Part shown: piece by piece, positions 57,247-64,000 of the stretch
Layout: every line of letters begins with the position of its first letter
Position numbering within the stretch: position 1 is the stretch's first letter
NCBI RefSeq assembly: GCF_003148495.1
Contig: NZ_QGGH01000002.1
Span: 1 to 64,000, forward strand
Direction: 5' to 3'
Length of the DNA stretch: 64,000 nt
Origin: Mesorhizobium loti
GTDB taxonomy: Bacteria > Pseudomonadota > Alphaproteobacteria > Rhizobiales > Rhizobiaceae
The notes under the pieces: model-generated
The model's input: only the letters and a program-made list of their open reading frames with translations
Databases searched by the model: none
Told to the model about the DNA's origin: nothing
Position numbers and translations under genes: made by a program

Positions 57247-58266
57247 TCAGATGTGCCAGTCTTCGACCGGTTCGCGCAGGCCTGATTTGACGCTGCGCAG
57301 GATTGCATCGTTGACGGCGACGGCGCGCAGGGCATCTCCGACCGGCATCACGAAGGGGGTGTCGTCGCGAACCGCCGAAATGAAATGGTGGACCTCCTCG
57401 AAGAGATCCCCGGTGATACGGCCATTGACGGTCGGCCAATGCAGGGCGTCGGGCTGCGACCACTGTCCCCGCGACAGGATGCGCAGACCGTGGTCGCGCA
57501 CGTCGAGGTCGATCATGCCCTCGGTGCCGATGATTTCCGTGCGAGCCCAGATGCCGGTCGGAGCGGTCGGTGGCAGCGTCCAGCCGAAGTAGAGCTGTCC
57601 GCTCATTCCGTTCGATAGCTCGACGGTGGAGAAGATTGCATCTTCCGATTGAACCCCGAGCGAAGGCATGAGCTTGGCGACCGGGCGGGAGTAGACGGCG
57701 ATGATGTCCGAACCCGAGATCCACTGCAGCGCATCCACGTCGTGGACGCCGAGGTAGAAGCAGACGCTCGAGTTTCCGTTCATGCGAAGACCAACTTCGC
57801 GATTGGTGAAACGGCCGCTGCTGCCGTGGATCGGCTCGCCGATCCGCCCGGATTTCACCGCTGCCGCGGCTTCGCAATAGCGCGGGTCGAACCGCAGGAT
57901 GTGGCCGACCAACAGGCGCGCGCCGCCTTTTTCAGCTGCTTTGGCGATCGCCTTCGCGGCCGAAAGTTTGTGGGCCATCGGCTTTTCGAGCAGCACCGGC
58001 TTTCCGGCATCGAGCAGCGTGCGGCAGACGTCTTCATGCAGCGTGTCGGGCGCCGCCACGATATAGGCGTCGGCGGCATTGGCAGTCAGCGCGGCGGCGG
58101 CATCGGTGAAATGCCGGACACCGAAATCGGACGCGGCCTTGCTTCCCGTGGCAGTATTCGGATCAACGAATGCCGACAGTTCCGCGACAGGGCTGGCGGC
58201 AACCACCTGAGCATGCAGGAGGCCCATGTAGCCGGCACCGACAATGGCGATCTTCAGTTTGCTCAA
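57247..58266 (-). CDS. Gfo/Idh/MocA-family dehydrogenase (TTG start)
   Basis: A 339-residue NAD(P)-dependent dehydrogenase: Rossmann motif AIVGAGYMG at the N-terminus, EKPMAH with the catalytic Lys, and a C-terminal alpha/beta substrate domain with HDVDALQW. TTG 58266 after GGGAG overlaps the stop of the ABC gene and is a better start than the frame from 58293. Family members oxidise sugars, inositols or related polyols. Confidence 0.87.
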   Translation of the reverse strand: MSKLKIAIVGAGYMGLLHAQVVAASPVAELSAFVDPNTATGSKAASDFGVRHFTDAAAALTANAADAYIVAAPDTLHEDVCRTLLDAGKPVLLEKPMAHKLSAAKAIAKAAEKGGARLLVGHILRFDPRYCEAAAAVKSGRIGEPIHGSSGRFTNREVGLRMNGNSSVCFYLGVHDVDALQWISGSDIIAVYSRPVAKLMPSLGVQSEDAIFSTVELSNGMSGQLYFGWTLPPTAPTGIWARTEIIGTEGMIDLDVRDHGLRILSRGQWSQPDALHWPTVNGRITGDLFEEVHHFISAVRDDTPFVMPVGDALRAVAVNDAILRSVKSGLREPVEDWHI

Positions 58267-60821
58267 AGGGCTCTCCCTACAGGCAAGGTGCAAGGCTGGA
58301 TGCTGGCCGGGGCCGTGCTGGCGGGTGGCGCGATCTTGCGATCACCGAAGGCGTGCATCATCACGTCTTCTTCCGTCGCCCCTCGCGCCAGCGTGCAGAC
58401 AGAGTGGCCTTCGCGCATGACGACGATGCGGTCGGCAACGCCGAGAACCTCGGGCAACTCGCTCGACACCATGAGGATTGCCGCGCCCTCGGCCTTCAAT
58501 TTTGCGATCAGGTGATGGAGTTCGGACTTTGCCCCGACGTCGACGCCGCGCGTCGGCTCGTCGAGCAGGATGATTTTCGGCTTGGTGGCAAGCCATTTGC
58601 CGATGACCACCTTCTGCTGATTGCCGCCCGAAAGCTCGATGGTCATCTTGTCGGGCTGGGCCGGCCGCACGCCGAGTGAGCCGATGAGATCGCGCGCGAG
58701 AGCCAGGATGCGGCGGGGTCTCAGCAGGCCGAAGTAACTGTTGTCGCGAATCCAGGCGAGAGACAGGTTGTCCTTGATCGACATCGCACCGACGAAGCCT
58801 TCCAGGTGCCGGTCTTCGGGTATGTAGACGATGCCGGCGCGATTGGCGGCCTTGATGTCACCGCCGGCCTGCAGCGCGCCGAAAATTCTGATCGTGCCGC
58901 CATGCATTGTCTCGAGGCCGGCAATCAGCCTGAGCACCTCGGAGCGGCCGCTGCCCATTAGGCCGGCGAGCGCGACGATCTCGCCCCTGCGCACGCTGAG
59001 CGTGGCCGACTTCAAGAGCTTGCTGTTGGAGACGTTGCTGATCTCGATGGCGGTTTCGCCGATCTTTGTTTCGAGATAGGGGAAGATGTCGCCGACATCG
59101 CGTCCGACCATCATCGAGACGATCTCGGCCTCGTTGGTCTGGCGGGTCTGGCGCTCGCCGATGAAGCGCCCGTCACGCAGAACGACCACGCGGTCGCACT
59201 GGCTGAAGATCTCTTCCATCTTGTGGGAGATGTAGAGGATGCCGGCGCCGCGGGTTCTCAGTCTGTCGATCAGCTCGTAGAGCTGGTCGCGTTCGCGGTT
59301 GGAGAGCGCGCTGGTCGGTTCGTCCATGATGAAGAACCAGGCATCGGACAGAACGGCACGGGCAATTTCCACCATCTGCTGGCGCCCGACGGAAAGCGTT
59401 CGCAGCTCCGCGGCAATGTCGATATCGAGCGACAGCTCGTCCATGATGGCTCTCGCATCGCGCCGCATCCGGGCCCGGTCGAGAAATCCAAGGCGGGTGT
59501 GCGGTTCGCGGCCGATGAAAAGATTCTCCGCCACCGTTAGGTCCGGCGAAAGGCTGAAATGCTGATGGATGACGCTGATGCCCTTGGCGTCGCTGGGGGA
59601 GTGGAACTGGACGGCGTTGCCGTCGATGACGATCTCTCCCTCGTCCGGGCGATGCAGACCGGAGATGCACTTCACCAGCGTTGATTTCCCCGCCCCGTTC
59701 TCGCCGGCAAGTCCGACGACCTCACCAGCCGAGACGGCGAAGCTGACACCGTCGAGCGCCTTGACGCCCGGAAAAGACTTGCCGACGCCGCGCAACGCGA
59801 TGCTGTGTTTGCCGAGCGGTGTCGCGGCACTGTTGCGGGGTGACGGGATGGACTTGCGGCCACTGGTCCTGAACAGGGCGGCAACACTCTCTGGCTGGCT
59901 GGTGAGAACAGCCACCAGAATGAGGCTCGCGGTCACGAAATAGATCAGGATCTGCGGCACCTGCAGGAAGGACAGGCCGGTGTTGATGACGCCCAGCAGC
60001 AGCGCCCCGATTGCCGTTCCCCAGATGGAGCCCTGACCACCGGACAGTTTCGTGCCGCCGATGATCGCGGCTGTAATGGCTGTAAATTCAAGCCCGGTGC
60101 CAGCAAGCGGCTGTGCCGAACCAAGGCGACCGATGGTGAGGATCGCGCCAAGCCCGGCTGTCGCACCGGCAATCAGGTAGACGGAGATGCGCACGAGGTC
60201 GACGGGAACCAGAGAGGCCCGCGCCGCTCCCGCATTGCCGCCGATCGCATAGATCCAGCGTCCGTACACCGTGCGATTGAGCACGAACCACCAGAGGCCC
60301 AGGCAGATGGCGGCGATGATGACGGAGACCGGCAGGAGGCCGATTGTCTCGCGTCCCGCGAAGAGCAGGACCGGATCGGCGACCGCGATGCTGGATGCGC
60401 CGGAGAGACTGAGCGCCAGGCCGCGCGCAAACGCCATGGTGGCGAGCGTCGCGATGAAGGGGGAGATACCGGCAAAGCCGATCAGCGCTCCGTTGAGCAG
60501 ACCGATCGCGGCACCGCCACCGATCGCGGCGAGAAGGCTCAAGCTTGCCGAGCCGGTTGCCGTGTAGGCAAGACCCGCGGCGATGCCGGAACAGGCGAGG
60601 TTACTGCCGACGGAAATATCGATGCCGCGCGCGATGATCACGGCCGTCATGGCAAAAGAGATGAGGGCGATGACCGCACTCTGCTGCGCGATGCTGACAA
60701 GATTGCCGGTCGACAGAAAGCGCGGATCGATCCAGCCGAAGACGGCGATGGCGACCAGCAGCACCGCGATGAGAACCGGTTCGTTGCGCCGCAGAAACGG
60801 AGAGGTCCAGGACTGGAACAT
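58263..60821 (-). CDS. Ribose-type ABC transporter, permease fused to double ATPase
   Basis: An 852-residue natural fusion. Residues 1-320 are an RbsC-type permease (RGIDISVGSN, GGTKLSGGQGSIWGT). After a 25-residue linker come two ABC domains: the first with Walker A GENGAGKST and MDEPTSAL; the second with LSGGNQQ and LLDEPTRGVD. Sugar importers of this class normally encode these as separate chains. ATG 60821 with AGAGGA ahead gives the start. The frame is uninterrupted through the junction, so the fusion is real as sequenced. It works with the binding protein at 60938 and the permease at 56259. Confidence 0.9.
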   Translation of the reverse strand: MFQSWTSPFLRRNEPVLIAVLLVAIAVFGWIDPRFLSTGNLVSIAQQSAVIALISFAMTAVIIARGIDISVGSNLACSGIAAGLAYTATGSASLSLLAAIGGGAAIGLLNGALIGFAGISPFIATLATMAFARGLALSLSGASSIAVADPVLLFAGRETIGLLPVSVIIAAICLGLWWFVLNRTVYGRWIYAIGGNAGAARASLVPVDLVRISVYLIAGATAGLGAILTIGRLGSAQPLAGTGLEFTAITAAIIGGTKLSGGQGSIWGTAIGALLLGVINTGLSFLQVPQILIYFVTASLILVAVLTSQPESVAALFRTSGRKSIPSPRNSAATPLGKHSIALRGVGKSFPGVKALDGVSFAVSAGEVVGLAGENGAGKSTLVKCISGLHRPDEGEIVIDGNAVQFHSPSDAKGISVIHQHFSLSPDLTVAENLFIGREPHTRLGFLDRARMRRDARAIMDELSLDIDIAAELRTLSVGRQQMVEIARAVLSDAWFFIMDEPTSALSNRERDQLYELIDRLRTRGAGILYISHKMEEIFSQCDRVVVLRDGRFIGERQTRQTNEAEIVSMMVGRDVGDIFPYLETKIGETAIEISNVSNSKLLKSATLSVRRGEIVALAGLMGSGRSEVLRLIAGLETMHGGTIRIFGALQAGGDIKAANRAGIVYIPEDRHLEGFVGAMSIKDNLSLAWIRDNSYFGLLRPRRILALARDLIGSLGVRPAQPDKMTIELSGGNQQKVVIGKWLATKPKIILLDEPTRGVDVGAKSELHHLIAKLKAEGAAILMVSSELPEVLGVADRIVVMREGHSVCTLARGATEEDVMMHAFGDRKIAPPASTAPASIQPCTLPVGRAL

Positions 60822-60894
60822 GGGTCGGTCCTCTTGTCGAGCATCATGCGCGGTCACCGCGGAAGCGGCGACGGCGATCGTCAGGAAAAGGGGA

Positions 60895-60918
60895 CGCCGG
60901 ATGAAATGTCATCCGGCG
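60895..60918 (-). terminator. Intra-operon hairpin (attenuator) after the binding-protein gene
   Basis: CGCCGGATGA and TCATCCGGCG form a perfect 10-bp stem with a 4-base loop. On the minus strand it lies 19 bases after the binding-protein stop and is followed by TCCCCTTTTCC. A partial terminator here would yield more binding protein than transporter. Confidence 0.65.
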
Positions 60919-60937
60919 CTTGAGCCGCTTTAGGCAG

Positions 60938-61957
60938 CTACTTTGCCAGGGTCATGGCGGTCGCCGGAACCTTGGGGCCGAGTTGCTCGGTATAGTTCTT
61001 GGCTTCCACCGCCTCCTTATCGGTGTTGATGTATTCGAAGGTGAGGCCATCCGCCTTGAGCTTCGCCGCCGTCGCATCCGAGGTCACGAAATAGGTCGGC
61101 ATGAAGAGATCCTGCGGCAGCTTTTCTCCATTGGCCAGACGAGCGGCAACGGCGATGTTCCAGTAGCCGACACGATAGGCGCCGGTCAGCACGTCCATCA
61201 CCATCTTGCCGTCGTCGATCAGCGGCTTCATCTCGGCGTCGCCGTCATAGCCGCCGTAGAGCAGCTGGGTTCCCATCGAGCTGGCAACGGAATCGGCTGC
61301 CAGGCAAAGGCTGTCGGAGATGCAGCCGATGGCTTTCAGATCCGGATAGGTGGTGAGCCATGTCTGGGCGGCATTCGTTGCCTTGGCTGCGTCCCAGCCG
61401 GTCGGCTCGATACCGACGACCTTGATGTCCGGAAACTCCTTTTTCAGGGTTTCGACAAAGCCCTTTTCGCGCGTGTCGGACACGAAGTTGCCGCGCGAAC
61501 CGACGAGCAGAGCGACTTCGCCCTTGCCGCCAAGCGACTTGCCGAGTGCGCGGGCAACCATCGACATGTTGTCGTAGTCCGGATAGAGCGTCGAGTAGTT
61601 CGAGCCGGCCTCGACCTTGTTGCCCATGGTGATCACCGGAATGCCGGCAGCAGTGGCTTTCTGGATGACCGGAATGACCGCATTCTTGTCGATCGGATCG
61701 ATCAGGATCGCGCTGACACCCTGATTGATGAAATTCTCGATGATGCTGACCTGTTTTTCCAGGCTGCCCTCGGCGCTCTGCCAGGTGGATTTCACCCCAT
61801 AGTCGGCGGCAGCCACGTCGCCGGCTTCCTTCATGCGGACGAAGAAGGAGTTTTGCAGGTCGATTGCCGCAAGCCCCAGAACCTTTTCCGCGGCAAGCGA
61901 GGGCGTCGCGATGGCGAGTGCGAGCAGGGCAACAGATGCTTTCAAGGAAATGCGCAT
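60938..61957 (-). CDS. Ribose-type ABC transporter, substrate-binding protein
   Basis: A 339-residue periplasmic binding protein of the RbsB group: Sec signal (1-22, ending SLA-A), IENFINQGVSAILIDPIDKNAVIPVIQKA and ITMGNKV as family marks. GAGGAG precedes the ATG. It shares the family but little obvious identity with the binding protein at 18037, so the two transporters likely take different ligands. Confidence 0.9.
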   Translation of the reverse strand: MRISLKASVALLALAIATPSLAAEKVLGLAAIDLQNSFFVRMKEAGDVAAADYGVKSTWQSAEGSLEKQVSIIENFINQGVSAILIDPIDKNAVIPVIQKATAAGIPVITMGNKVEAGSNYSTLYPDYDNMSMVARALGKSLGGKGEVALLVGSRGNFVSDTREKGFVETLKKEFPDIKVVGIEPTGWDAAKATNAAQTWLTTYPDLKAIGCISDSLCLAADSVASSMGTQLLYGGYDGDAEMKPLIDDGKMVMDVLTGAYRVGYWNIAVAARLANGEKLPQDLFMPTYFVTSDATAAKLKADGLTFEYINTDKEAVEAKNYTEQLGPKVPATAMTLAK

Positions 61958-62116
61958 GTTTCAGTTCTCCTCTTGTTGCGACAGGGCGATTCTTCGCCTC
62001 TTTTTCATGTCCCGCACGACGACCGTCCCAGCGACAGCCATTCCGGCGGTATTCCGCGGCACTCGTGCCGTATCCATGTCAGGGCCGCGTCCTGCGTGGA
62101 CCGGCCTTTCTCAACC

Positions 62117-63055
62117 TCAGCCGTTCAGGCCTTCGACACCGGCGCCGCAGACAAGCCCGGCGATGCGGGCGCCGCGCGGTGGCTTGAAAGCTCCGCTCAT
62201 CAACGCGGCCAGCGATGCCGCGCCGCTGAGGTCGGCGGCAATGCCGAATTCGAACCAGAGCAATTCAGCGGCCTTCTGCATGTCGGCATCCTCGACAAGG
62301 ACTATGTCGTCGACGTGCTTGGCGACGATCGCGTAGATGCTTTCGTCCGTACGGCCGCAGGCCATGGTCGCCACCTTCGTCGTTATTTCGGGCAAGCGAA
62401 CGACATGGCCGGCAGCCAGGGAGGCGTGAAGGGTCGGTGAACCGGTCGGCTCGACACCAATGATCCTGGCGTCGGGTTTGACGTGCTTCAGGACTTCGGA
62501 CATGCCGCTGATGAGGCCGCCGCCGCCGATCGCGACGATGTAGATGTCCGCGTCGGGAATCTGATCGACCATCTCCAGCGCCACGGTTCCCTGACCGGAC
62601 ACGATCTGCGCATCGGCGAAGGGATGCATGTAGAAGGCGCCGCACGCCTTTGCCTCGGCCAATGCCGCCTCGTGCGCTTCATCCCAGACATTGCCTGCGA
62701 AGCGAACGTCAGCGCCCCATTTGCGCAGCTTTTCCGCCTTCAGCGGGCTTGCATTGTTCGGCAGGTAGATGGTGGCGGGAACGCCGGCCTGGGCGGCCAC
62801 ATAGGCGGTGGCCAGGCCGTGATTGCCACCGGATGCGGCGACCAGTCCGTTTTCGATCCGGTTAGGCTCGAGCGTTTTCACCCGGTTCGTGGCGCCCCGG
62901 ATCTTGAAGGAGCCGCTCACCTGGAGGCATTCGAGTTTCAAATAGACATCATTTTGAAGGTTTGCGCCCGTGGCATGGTCGAGCTTGACGACCGGCGTGC
63001 GTCGTATGAACGGGGCAATGCGTCGGGCCGCCGCTTCGATGTCCTCATGGCCCAT
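62117..63055 (-). CDS. Threonine/serine dehydratase-family PLP enzyme (EutB-like possible)
   Basis: A 312-residue fold-type II PLP enzyme: PLP Lys in SGSFKIRGA, the SGGNHG loop and the glycine-rich GGGGLISG phosphate site. There is no regulatory ACT domain, so it is a catabolic dehydratase, not biosynthetic IlvA. It overlaps the end of the DoeB/EutE-like gene by 11 bases. In rhizobial (hydroxy)ectoine clusters a dehydratase of this family, EutB, neighbours EutE/DoeB, which makes that role possible; the missing ectoine transporter and other eut genes keep it uncertain. Confidence 0.82.
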   Translation of the reverse strand: MGHEDIEAAARRIAPFIRRTPVVKLDHATGANLQNDVYLKLECLQVSGSFKIRGATNRVKTLEPNRIENGLVAASGGNHGLATAYVAAQAGVPATIYLPNNASPLKAEKLRKWGADVRFAGNVWDEAHEAALAEAKACGAFYMHPFADAQIVSGQGTVALEMVDQIPDADIYIVAIGGGGLISGMSEVLKHVKPDARIIGVEPTGSPTLHASLAAGHVVRLPEITTKVATMACGRTDESIYAIVAKHVDDIVLVEDADMQKAAELLWFEFGIAADLSGAASLAALMSGAFKPPRGARIAGLVCGAGVEGLNG

Positions 63056-64000
63056 CGGTCAGTGCCTCCGGGTATTCGTTGGCAAGCACGAAGCAGCAAT
63101 TCCCCGGACGCACGCGGCCGGGCTGACGCTTGGCGAAAACGATGCCGTCGATAGGGTGAAGGAGATCGATGGGCGCGCGTGACGGCGTGTGGAGAAAGTG
63201 AATGCGTCCGGCAAGGTCACCCTTACTGACGGCACTGCCGAGCGGGCTCAAGGGCTCGAAGACACCGTCCTCCTCGGAAAGCAGATAGCCTTCGCTTCCG
63301 GGCACCTTGAGCACGCGTGCGTTGGCGCCAGGGGCAATGTCAGGCGCGCCTTTCAGAACGCCTGCATGTTTCAGCACATTGCGGATGCCCCTGCGGCAGA
63401 TGGCCAGCGCATCCTGACTGACAAGGCCGCCGCCGGCCATCTCGCTGCCGATGACGATCAGCCCCTGGTGGTTGGCGGACGCGGTCGAGGTGCGGGTTTC
63501 ACCGAGATTGTCGACCATGACAACGGTCGGCGCCCCGAAGGCGAGCGTCGCCTTGATGTTCTTGCGATGTCCCTGCGCGGTCGGGGACGGTTCGATGATC
63601 GCGCTCGGCAGGATCATCAGGGACGAACCGCCGGAATGGAGATCCAGGAAGTAGTCGGCCTTCGGAAACAGGATGTCGTGCACATAGGCCGCGATCTGGC
63701 TTGTCAGCGTGCCGTTGAAATCGCCCGGAAAACTGCGGTTGAAATTCAACCCGTCGACCGGGGAGGTGCGGGTGCCGGCCTCGACAGCCCGAATGTTGAT
63801 GGCCGGGATCGCGATGATGCGTCCGGCAATATCCCGTGGATCGATCTCGCGCAGAAACTCGCCGAGCGCGATCGGACCCTCATACTCATCGCCGTGGTTG
63901 CCACCCTCGATCAGGACCGTCGGACCGTCGCCGTTCTTGATGACGGCGAGGGGAACGCGGATCGTACCCCAGGCGTCGTCGTGGGGCGATTGAGGCACAT
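63045..64000 (-). CDS. DoeB/EutE-like N-acyl deacylase (partial, cut by right edge)
   Basis: 318 codons in the window of a succinylglutamate desuccinylase/aspartoacylase-family zinc enzyme. Zinc ligands sit in GGNHGDEYEGP (His, Glu) and FLDLHSGG (His); AGTRTSPVDGLNFNRSFPG is the substrate-site segment typical of N-acetyl-diaminobutyrate deacetylases of ectoine breakdown. The frame is open to the edge; the GTG at 63998 is probably internal, since relatives have about 30 further residues before the SPHDDAWG region. It would be among the first genes of the right-hand operon. The substrate could be another N-acyl amino acid. Confidence 0.8.
   Translation of the reverse strand, partial: VPQSPHDDAWGTIRVPLAVIKNGDGPTVLIEGGNHGDEYEGPIALGEFLREIDPRDIAGRIIAIPAINIRAVEAGTRTSPVDGLNFNRSFPGDFNGTLTSQIAAYVHDILFPKADYFLDLHSGGSSLMILPSAIIEPSPTAQGHRKNIKATLAFGAPTVVMVDNLGETRTSTASANHQGLIVIGSEMAGGGLVSQDALAICRRGIRNVLKHAGVLKGAPDIAPGANARVLKVPGSEGYLLSEEDGVFEPLSPLGSAVSKGDLAGRIHFLHTPSRAPIDLLHPIDGIVFAKRQPGRVRPGNCCFVLANEYPEALTDGP

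Overview
The window reads as the chromosome of a high-GC alphaproteobacterium of the Rhizobiales, most like Mesorhizobium. The grounds are dense GC-rich coding, a NolR-like ArsR regulator, a BTLCP-type lipoprotein, long ATGA-overlapped catabolic operons with their own ABC transporters and LysR/RpiR/AraC regulators, and a rhizobial-type intergenic palindrome at 53861-53905. No rRNA, tRNA, CRISPR array or intact insertion sequence was seen.

Layout. (1) 1-2516: start of an exported protein at the left edge, a small hypothetical gene, a cysteine-protease-like lipoprotein, an exported protein with GGKxGDx heptads and a NolR-like regulator. (2) 2924-9778: a class III cyclase-like/TolB-like/TPR protein, a 1,410-residue fusion of cytochrome P450, a two-span membrane domain and a DyP-type peroxidase, and a convergent Crp/Fnr regulator. 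This may be a cyclic-nucleotide-linked heme enzyme module. (3) 9779-12237: a gene-poor stretch with a terminator, two perfect inverted repeats and two small genes. (4) 12238-17721 (minus): etfB, etfA, a membrane Fe-S oxidoreductase, a beta-hydroxyacid dehydrogenase and a metallo-beta-lactamase-fold hydrolase. Diverging from these across a palindromic operator candidate, 18037-30248 (plus) holds a ribose-type ABC transporter, a GMC dehydrogenase with a small subunit, a CMD-family protein, two aldehyde dehydrogenases, an SMP-30 lactonase and a LysR regulator.

(5) 30443-42720 is the most coherent and unusual part: a divergent LysR, 2,2-dialkylglycine decarboxylase (dgdA), both subunits of a B12-dependent 2-hydroxyisobutyryl-CoA-type mutase with a MeaB-like GTPase, an enoyl-CoA hydratase, an acyl-CoA ligase, an AraC regulator, a 3-hydroxyacyl-CoA dehydrogenase-like SDR, a thiolase and an orphan branched-chain-amino-acid-type binding protein. 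Together they can be read as 2-hydroxyisobutyrate -> CoA ester -> 3-hydroxybutyryl-CoA -> acetoacetyl-CoA -> 2 acetyl-CoA, with 2-aminoisobutyrate handled alongside. In other words, it looks like an island for C2-quaternary (gem-dimethyl) acids.

(6) 42835-50637 (minus): RpiR regulator, complete dipeptide-type ABC transporter and M81 (MlrC-like) peptidase, with a divergent D-arginine-dehydrogenase-like flavoenzyme and a second GMC oxidoreductase. (7) 53930-64000 (minus): an operon with a DoeB/EutE-like deacylase (cut by the right edge), a threonine-dehydratase-like PLP enzyme, a ribose-type binding protein, a natural permease-ATPase fusion, a Gfo/Idh dehydrogenase, a second permease, a creatininase-family amidohydrolase and an aldehyde dehydrogenase.
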